Positions 20,451-24,801 of a stretch of DNA of 24,801 bases are shown here, in pieces. The position numbers and the translations under genes were made by a program. The DNA comes from an uncultured Bacillota bacterium (GTDB lineage Bacteria > Bacillota_I > Bacilli_A > RF39 > UBA660), in the NCBI GenBank assembly GCA_946626905.1, contig CAMOVA010000006.1, forward strand, positions 1 to 24,801, given 5' to 3'. The notes beneath the pieces are model-generated. The model was not told the DNA's origin and did not search any database. It worked only from the letters and a program-made list of their open reading frames with translations. Positions within the stretch are counted from its first letter, which is position 1. Every line of letters begins with the position of its first letter.

Positions 20451-22268
20451 ATGAAAAAAATAAGAAATGTAGCAATTATCGCCCATGTCGATCACGGGAA
20501 AACAACATTAGTAGATCAATTATTAAAAGATTCTGGTACTTTTAGAGAAAACGAGCAAGTAGATGTTAGAGTAATGGATTCTAATGATCTAGAACGTGAA
20601 AGAGGTATCACTATATTAGCTAAAACAACAGCAATAAATTATAAAGATTATCGTATTAATATTCTTGATACACCAGGACATGCTGATTTTGGTGGAGAAG
20701 TTGAAAGAATAATGAATATGGTTGATGGTGTTTTATTAGTAGTAGATGCTTATGAAGGAACAATGCCTCAAACTCGTTTTGTACTAAAAAAAGCATTAGA
20801 AGCAGGAGTTACTCCAATTGTAGTAGTTAATAAAATAGATAAACCAACAGCTAGACCATTAGAAGTAGTCGATGAAGTTTTAGATTTATTTATTGAGTTA
20901 GGCGCAGATGAAGATCAATTAGAATTCCCAGTAATATATGCTTCAGCATTAAGTGGAACATCTAGTTACAATCATGAATTAAGTACACAAGAACAAACAA
21001 TGAAACCAATATTAGATACAATAATTGAACATATACCAAGCCCTTCTATAGATACAGAAGGTTCACTTCAATTCCAACCAGCATTACTTGATTATAATGA
21101 TTTTGTTGGGCGTATTGGAATTGGTGTTGTAAAAAGAGGAACAATTAAAGTAAACCAAATGGTTTCTTGTGTTAGAGTTGATGGATCAATTAAACAATTT
21201 AGAATTGCTAAAATGTTTGGATTTATTGGCTTAAAAAGAGTTGAAATACAAGAAGCAAGTGCAGGAGATATAATTGCTATTTCAGGATTACCTGATATAA
21301 GTGTAGGAGAAACAGTTTGTGAAGTTGGTAAGGAAGATGCACTACCACTACTTAGAATAGATGAACCAACGTTACAAATGACTTTTGGTGTTAATACATC
21401 TCCTTTTGTTGGACGTGAAGGTAAATTTGTTACTGCTCGTCAAATAGAAGATAGACTTAAAAAAGAAACAGAAAGAGACGTATCATTAAAAATAAAACCA
21501 TATGATAATGAATCGTTTATAGTCTCAGGTAGAGGTGAATTACATTTATCTATATTAATAGAAAATATGCGTAGAGAAGGATTTGAACTTCAAGTATCAA
21601 AACCTGAAATTATTATTAAAGAAATAGATGGAACAAAATGTGAACCTTTTGAAGACGTTCAAATAGATGTTCCAGATGAATATGTAGGAAATGTTATAGA
21701 ATCACTTGGAAATCGTGAAGGAATAATGGAAAATATGTCTAATCATGATGGTCAAACAAGACTAAACTATACAATACCATCAAGAGGATTAATTGGTTTT
21801 TCTACAGATTTTATGACAATGACTAAAGGTTATGGAATGATAAATCATACATTTAAAGAATATAGACCAATGGTAAGCACTAAGGTTGGAGAAAGATCTT
21901 TAGGTGTATTAGTTGCTAATGAAACAGGAAAATCAACAGCTTATGCATTAGGTGGATTAGAAGACAGAGGAATTATGTTTATTGAACCTGGTGTAGAAGT
22001 ATACGAAGGTATGATAGTAGGAGAACATTCTCATGAAAATGATTTAGCTGTTAATGTTGTAAAAGGTAAAAACTTAACTAATACAAGAAGTGCTGGTAAA
22101 GACCACACTGTAGTATTAAAAAGACCTAGACAAATGAGTTTAGAAGTATGCTTAGATTATATTAATAGTGATGAATTAGTAGAAGTAACTCCAGAAAACT
22201 ATCGTTTAAGAAAAAGAATACTTAATACTAATGAAAGAAAAAAATTTGACAGTAAAAAAGAAAAATAA
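20451..22268 (+). CDS. typA: TypA/BipA ribosome-associated GTPase
   Basis: TypA (BipA) is an EF-G-like translational GTPase that helps large-subunit assembly and growth at low temperature or under stress. The 605-aa length is typical. GTPase motifs: G1 AHVDHGKTTLVDQLL, G2 with RERGITI, G3 DTPGHADFGGEVER, G4 NKIDKP and G5 SALSG. Beta-barrel domain 2 and the EF-G-like domains follow, with SGRGELHLSILIENMRREGF. The C-terminal BipA-specific domain includes RSAGKDHTVVLKRP. It is monocistronic with a hairpin terminator. Confidence 0.98.
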   Translation: MKKIRNVAIIAHVDHGKTTLVDQLLKDSGTFRENEQVDVRVMDSNDLERERGITILAKTTAINYKDYRINILDTPGHADFGGEVERIMNMVDGVLLVVDAYEGTMPQTRFVLKKALEAGVTPIVVVNKIDKPTARPLEVVDEVLDLFIELGADEDQLEFPVIYASALSGTSSYNHELSTQEQTMKPILDTIIEHIPSPSIDTEGSLQFQPALLDYNDFVGRIGIGVVKRGTIKVNQMVSCVRVDGSIKQFRIAKMFGFIGLKRVEIQEASAGDIIAISGLPDISVGETVCEVGKEDALPLLRIDEPTLQMTFGVNTSPFVGREGKFVTARQIEDRLKKETERDVSLKIKPYDNESFIVSGRGELHLSILIENMRREGFELQVSKPEIIIKEIDGTKCEPFEDVQIDVPDEYVGNVIESLGNREGIMENMSNHDGQTRLNYTIPSRGLIGFSTDFMTMTKGYGMINHTFKEYRPMVSTKVGERSLGVLVANETGKSTAYALGGLEDRGIMFIEPGVEVYEGMIVGEHSHENDLAVNVVKGKNLTNTRSAGKDHTVVLKRPRQMSLEVCLDYINSDELVEVTPENYRLRKRILNTNERKKFDSKKEK

Positions 22269-22292
22269 TTAATATTTTTCTCTAACAGGAAG

Positions 22293-22315
22293 GCCCACAT
22301 TTTAAATGTGGGTTT
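22293..22315 (+). terminator. Intrinsic terminator after typA
   Basis: The GC-rich stem CCCACATT/AATGTGGG has a TTA loop and is followed by TTTT. It stands between typA and the converging minus-strand gene. Confidence 0.85.
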
Positions 22316-22317
22316 TA

Positions 22318-22845
22318 TTATTTTTTAACCTTAACTTTAGGTGTTTCTATTATTTCAATGGCTTCTAACTCTTCTTTTAAAAAGATGTATTGTTCCTTTT
22401 TAGGTAATTTTGATATAGGTCCTTTAGAATCATTGATAATATAATTATCATTATCATTAGTAACATATAGAGTGTTTTCATCGCCATCTTCTAAATCCAT
22501 TACTATCATGTTTGATTTTTTCTTTTTAAATAAGTTAATATTTATTGCTGTAGTAATAGAGGGGTATTCATTATAAATGTTTTTTTCATTTTCGGTTAAG
22601 GGTACAATTAAAATGTTTTTTTTCAAAAACTCTAAGTTGTGCATATTATATTTTTTTATATTCTTAATAAGATATCCCAAATTAATTATAGGAATTATAT
22701 ATATAATGCTTTTATCATAATTGTAATTATCTAGTTTATAGTCTTTTTTTATAAGGTCATTTATAAAATTTAATTTATGTATTTTCTTGCTGGCAATACT
22801 AACTACGATAGTACTACTCAATATTAAAAATTCCACGTTGCTCAC
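22318..22845 (-). CDS. Unknown 175-aa protein, GTG start
   Basis: The first GTG (22845) gives 175 aa. A second in-frame GTG (22836-22838) with AAGTGAG before it is an alternative start. The N-terminal ~18 residues are hydrophobic (FLILSSTIVVSIA), a possible anchor. The middle contains a hydrophobic stretch (SIIYIIPIINLGYLI) and LFKKKKSN, and the C-terminal part is acidic (DLEDGDENTLY) ending in basic KVKVKK. I do not recognise a family. It has a possible promoter with a 55-nt leader and converges on typA. Reading frame and composition fit a real gene, with lower certainty than its neighbours. Confidence 0.6.
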   Translation of the reverse strand: MSNVEFLILSSTIVVSIASKKIHKLNFINDLIKKDYKLDNYNYDKSIIYIIPIINLGYLIKNIKKYNMHNLEFLKKNILIVPLTENEKNIYNEYPSITTAININLFKKKKSNMIVMDLEDGDENTLYVTNDNDNYIINDSKGPISKLPKKEQYIFLKEELEAIEIIETPKVKVKK

Positions 22846-22936
22846 TTCTTTCTATGTTGGTTTATGTGCAAATTAAATAGCTATTTATGAGTAGCGCACG
22901 AAATTAAATTTACCATATTTTAAATACCCATGTCAA
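22846..22936 (-). promoter_or_regulatory. Promoter and structured leader of the 22845 gene
   Basis: On the minus strand TTGACA (complement of 22931-22936), 18 bp and TGG-TAAATT (complement of 22907-22912) predict a start near 22900. The 55-nt leader has an inner palindrome AAATAGCTATTT enclosed by GTGC and GCAC, so it can fold into a stem. Confidence 0.45.
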
Positions 22937-23020
22937 ATTTTTTTAATATGTTGTTTTTCGTTAGAATATAAGGACTAATCTAAAAAAATATAGAAAAAAA
23001 TATATAAAAAAAATTAATAT

Positions 23021-23039
23021 TTTACACTTTTGGTGTAAA
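23021..23039. repeat. Inverted repeat TTTACAC/GTGTAAA
   Basis: Perfect 7-bp arms with a TTTTG spacer lie between the XRE terminator and the promoter of the 22845 gene. It could be a regulator's operator or a second weak minus-strand terminator. The remainder of the 222-bp gap (22937-23020) is A/T-rich with nothing else recognisable except GGACTAATCT near 22972. Confidence 0.5.
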
Positions 23040-23048
23040 GGAGAGTAT

Positions 23049-23078
23049 AAAAAAAGAAAAATAACTATTATTTTTCTT
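23049..23078 (-). terminator. Terminator of the minus-strand XRE gene
   Basis: On the minus strand the arms AAGAAAAATA and TATTTTTCTT enclose a 5-nt loop that overlaps the stop codon, followed by a T tract (complement of 23049-23055). Confidence 0.75.
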
Positions 23079-23298
23079 CTTCAAAAAACTTAACTATATC
23101 TACCTCTAAAGTATTTGCTATTTGTTCTAAAGTATCTATTGATAATGTTTGATAAGTAACAGATTCAAGTTTAGCAATGAAACTATCACTTAATAATAAT
23201 TTATCAGCTAACTCTCTTTGAGTCCATCCTTTTTCTTTACGATATTTTCTAATATTATTTCCGATAGTGTTATATATATTAGATTTATTACTACTCAT
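23068..23298 (-). CDS. XRE-family HTH regulator
   Basis: This is a 76-aa single-domain Cro/C1-type repressor. The helix-turn-helix spans about residues 11-65: IGNNIRKYRKEKGWTQREL, then ADKLLLSDSFIAKLES, ISIDTLEQIA-like helix and LEVDIVKFFEE. The SD AAGGTGGTGAT precedes ATG. It is divergent from a second XRE gene across an 88-bp gap that holds an 11-bp inverted repeat, as for an autoregulated pair. Targets are unknown. Confidence 0.88.
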   Translation of the reverse strand: MSSNKSNIYNTIGNNIRKYRKEKGWTQRELADKLLLSDSFIAKLESVTYQTLSIDTLEQIANTLEVDIVKFFEEEK

Positions 23299-23344
23299 AA
23301 TATCACCACCTTAATTTTCTCATAAAAAGCACCTATTTAATATA

Positions 23345-23355
23345 GACTAATAGTC
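23345..23355. promoter_or_regulatory. Possible operator GACTAATAGTC
   Basis: The inverted repeat GACT-AAT-AGTC lies at the -35 position of the plus-strand XRE gene and upstream of the minus-strand one. The half-site GACTAAT recurs near 22973, upstream of the 22845 gene. Confidence 0.4.
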
Positions 23356-23365
23356 CAACAAAATG

Positions 23366-23383
23366 TATAATTAAATTGGTGAT
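23366..23383 (+). promoter_or_regulatory. -10 and SD for the plus-strand XRE gene
   Basis: TATAAT (23366-23371) predicts a start at G23378, giving a 9-nt leader GGTGATAAT before the GTG start at 23387. The -35 is poor (TAGACT), and the inverted repeat overlaps it. Confidence 0.5.
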
Positions 23384-23386
23384 AAT

Positions 23387-23578
23387 GTGAATAATAAATT
23401 AAAATATTTAAGAAAAACAAATGGTTTAACTATATATGATATTTCTAAAAAAATAGGTATTAGTTCTGTTCATTACTATATGATAGAAAGTGGTAAAAGC
23501 AAATTATATTATGATATAGCCATTAAAATATCTTCAGTATTTAATATGAAACCAGATGATATTTTTTATACTAATTAA
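23387..23578 (+). CDS. Small XRE-family HTH regulator, GTG start
   Basis: This is a 63-aa Cro/C1-type protein that is all DNA-binding domain: KLKYLRKTNGLTIYDISKK, GISSVHYYMIESGKSK and IAIKISSVFNMKPDDIF. The length resembles the minimal HTH regulators of defence or stress genes and of phages, though no phage genes are close. The start is GTG 23387 after GGTGAT. The 3' end overlaps the end of the convergent cotJC gene by 8 bp, and I see no terminator between them. Confidence 0.87.
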   Translation: MNNKLKYLRKTNGLTIYDISKKIGISSVHYYMIESGKSKLYYDIAIKISSVFNMKPDDIFYTN

Positions 23579-24131
23579 CTTTATTTTTTAAATAATAGTT
23601 TCTTAATTCTTTAAATCTTTGATAATGTACAACTTCTCTTTGTCTTAAAAAAGAAAGAGGTCCAAGTACATCCTTATCCTCTGTTAAATCCATAAGGTGT
23701 TCATAAGTAGCACGTGCTCTTTGTTCGGCTGCCATATCACTTTCTAAATCAGCAATATGATCTCCACTAGCTTCTATATATGTTGTAGAAAAAGGTACAC
23801 CATTAGGATCATTTAAGAATAATGCAGAATCGTGCATAGCAAAGTGACCACCTAATCCAGCTTCTTTAATTTCTTCTATAGTTGCTCCTTTCATAAGTCC
23901 ATATATCATTGCACTAATCATTTCTAAGTGAGCTAATTCTTCAGTAGCTATATCAGTAAGTAAAGCTTTACCTCTAGAATCAGGCATTGTATATCTTTGA
24001 TTTAGATATCTCAAACAAGCTGCTAATTCAGAATCAGGTCCACCATATTGACTCATTAAATATTTAGCCATTTTTAAATCTTTATTTTTAATATTTACAG
24101 GATACTGTAATTTTTTTTCATATTTAAACAT
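23571..24131 (-). CDS. cotJC: CotJC, manganese-catalase-like spore coat protein
   Basis: CotJC belongs to the ferritin-like dimanganese catalase family and is a spore-coat component. The 186-aa product has the expected metal-ligand helices: SELAACLRYLNQRY, IATEELAHLEMISAMIYG, DMAAEQRARATYEHLMD and QREVVHYQRFKEL. The Glu/His ligands appear intact, so catalase-type activity is plausible. It starts 9 bp after the CotJB stop, and its SD AGGAGGG overlaps that stop, so the two are coupled. The operon would be mother-cell expressed by analogy with Bacillus cotJ. Confidence 0.96.
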   Translation of the reverse strand: MFKYEKKLQYPVNIKNKDLKMAKYLMSQYGGPDSELAACLRYLNQRYTMPDSRGKALLTDIATEELAHLEMISAMIYGLMKGATIEEIKEAGLGGHFAMHDSALFLNDPNGVPFSTTYIEASGDHIADLESDMAAEQRARATYEHLMDLTEDKDVLGPLSFLRQREVVHYQRFKELRNYYLKNKVN

Positions 24132-24140
24132 AAAACCCTC

Positions 24141-24566
24141 CTAATTTTCCCAAGGCCAAGGTTCATTATCCCAGCTCCAAGGAATTTCTTTAGTCGCATC
24201 ACTATTAACAAAAACAGGCCCAAATCTGTTTTGGTATTCTTCTAATAAATTATTACTTTGAACGCGATATTCATTGTATAATTCAATCATATCTTTATCA
24301 TTTGGATAAACATCTAAATAAAGATTTATATCATGAGCAGCAAAACAAAACATATCTACATATAGTAATAACATTTCTTTGTCATTACTTGCTTCTAAAT
24401 TAAGAGGTCTAATTTTATATTCATTATATAAACTTTCAAACATATTACCTCTTATAAATCCATTGTATGGATCATACAAAGTTTTTTCATTTTCATCTTT
24501 ACTAAACATTGGTTGATTATAATTATTATTTTCATAATTATAATAATCTAGTTTTTCTCTATACAT
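24141..24566 (-). CDS. cotJB: CotJA-CotJB fused spore coat protein
   Basis: The 141-aa product joins two parts that are separate genes in Bacillus. Residues ~28-55 (LYDPYNGFIRGNMFESLYNE) resemble CotJA. Residues ~62-141 are CotJB: MLLLYVDMFCFAAHDINLYL, then DVYPND, EYQNRFGPVF and the Trp-rich end IPWSWDNEPWPWEN. No separate cotJA is present upstream, where the tRNA-His gene follows. The N-terminal 27 residues are Tyr/Asn-rich. CotJB is certain; the CotJA part is short and rests on the GFIRGNMF-type motif. The SD GGGAGG precedes ATG. Confidence 0.88.
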   Translation of the reverse strand: MYREKLDYYNYENNNYNQPMFSKDENEKTLYDPYNGFIRGNMFESLYNEYKIRPLNLEASNDKEMLLLYVDMFCFAAHDINLYLDVYPNDKDMIELYNEYRVQSNNLLEEYQNRFGPVFVNSDATKEIPWSWDNEPWPWEN

Positions 24567-24576
24567 AATTTTCCTC

Positions 24577-24589
24577 CCAATGTATCATA
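24577..24589 (-). promoter_or_regulatory. Candidate cotJ promoter -10
   Basis: On the minus strand TATGAT (complement of 24584-24589) predicts a start at 24577, at GGAGG, leaving an 11-nt leader. GATACATT nearby resembles a sigma-E -10 but would start past the SD. The sigma class is not settled. Confidence 0.3.
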
Positions 24590-24649
24590 CGAAATTAGTT
24601 AAAAAGTGTATAGGTAATTGTCTATTTAATTATTTTTCATTAAAAACTA

Positions 24650-24678
24650 TTGTCAAAAGTTAAAAATACTGATAAAAT
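24650..24678 (+). promoter_or_regulatory. tRNA-His promoter
   Basis: TTGTCA (24650-24655), 17 bp and TGA-TAAAAT (24673-24678) predict a start near G24685, 7 nt before the mature 5' end. Confidence 0.75.
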
Positions 24679-24691
24679 ATAAAAGTGTTAT

Positions 24692-24768
24692 GGCGTGATT
24701 GGTGAAGTGGTTAACACGGCGGATTGTGGTTCCGTTATGCGTGGGTTCGATCCCCACATCGCGCCCCA
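24692..24768 (+). tRNA. tRNA-His (anticodon GTG)
   Basis: The cloverleaf is complete. The acceptor GCGTGAT pairs with ATCGCGC (one T-G pair). The extra G at position -1 faces C73, the identity element of tRNA-His. The D stem is GTG/CAC. The anticodon stem GCGGA/TCCGT carries loop TTGTGGT with GTG at 34-36. The T stem is GTGGG/CCCAC with loop TTCGATC. CCA is encoded (24766-24768). It has its own promoter and terminator, so it is a single-gene unit. Confidence 0.97.
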
Positions 24769-24773
24769 TTTAA

Positions 24774-24801
24774 AAAAATACAGTCATTTGACTGTTTTTT
24801 T
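24774..24801 (+). terminator. Intrinsic terminator after tRNA-His
   Basis: The stem ACAGTC/GACTGT (loop ATTT) is followed by T to the window end. Confidence 0.87.

Noticed and set aside
24577..24614. Clear sigma-E promoter for cotJ
   Set aside because: GATACATT resembles a sigma-E -10 but would start the mRNA after the SD, and no matching -35 is present.
1..24801. Mycoplasma-type code with TGA as Trp
   Set aside because: TGA ends several genes at the expected length (yvcK, walJ, 9149-9982), and Trp is encoded by TGG at conserved sites.
1..24801. CRISPR arrays, insertion sequences, attachment sites or a replication origin
   Set aside because: No regularly spaced repeats, transposase genes, terminal repeats or DnaA-box clusters were seen; dnaB and rplI alone do not mark an origin.

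Overview
The window reads as chromosomal core sequence from a very AT-rich, low-GC, endospore-forming member of the Bacilli. The nearest type I can suggest is one of the small-genome, mostly uncultured gut lineages related to Erysipelotrichia/RF39; this is inferred from gene content and composition. TGA serves as a normal stop (for example at yvcK, walJ and the 9149-9982 gene), so this is not a Mycoplasma-type code. No insertion sequence, prophage, CRISPR array or other mobile element is visible. The YvlD protein belongs to the 'phage holin superfamily IV' by name only.

Layout. 1-633: the end of a Pro/Gln-rich protein and a small unknown gene. 722-3880: uvrB, yvlD-like and lgt. 3927-5796: yvcK-whiA without rapZ or crh. 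5840-9082: one operon of a small CxxC protein, rplI, dnaB, walJ and rlmH. 9149-9982: a tail-anchored unknown. 10029-16734: a strip rich in sporulation and envelope genes: spoIIR, ytaF/mntP-like, murA, a degenerate SGNH protein, a Bax-inhibitor-1 protein, rpmE, rpiB, a DUF1146 protein, spoIID, spoIIQ and spoIIID. 16769-20340: tagO, an unknown polytopic protein, a secreted and C-terminally anchored SNase-type nuclease (minus strand) and a class I amidotransferase. 20451-22268: typA. 22318-23578: an unknown minus-strand gene and two divergent XRE regulators. 23571-24566: a cotJ coat operon (minus) with CotJA and CotJB apparently fused. 24692-24768: tRNA-His with encoded CCA.

The genes form a coherent sporulation and cell-wall set. 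SpoIIR (forespore signal), SpoIID and SpoIIQ (engulfment), SpoIIID (mother-cell regulator) and CotJ (coat) make up the sporulation part. MurA, TagO, Lgt and YvcK supply wall precursors and lipoproteins.

The most interesting structure is regulatory. (1) At about a dozen genes the -10 box lies so close to the Shine-Dalgarno (SD) sequence that the predicted mRNA leader is only 9-15 nt, with the SD at its 5' end. (2) At spoIIR and ytaF the SD forms the 3' arm of an intrinsic-terminator hairpin, and a candidate forespore promoter would start transcription inside that hairpin. Read-through mRNA would then be terminated or SD-masked, while forespore mRNA would be free. (3) spoIID has no ATG/GTG/TTG at its proper start; an ATC sits exactly where ATG sits in neighbouring genes. 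(4) rpmE is an exception to the short-leader rule, with a 49-nt hairpin leader. (5) Two divergent promoters share one -35 box. Promoter and start-site statements come from reading by eye and need transcript data.
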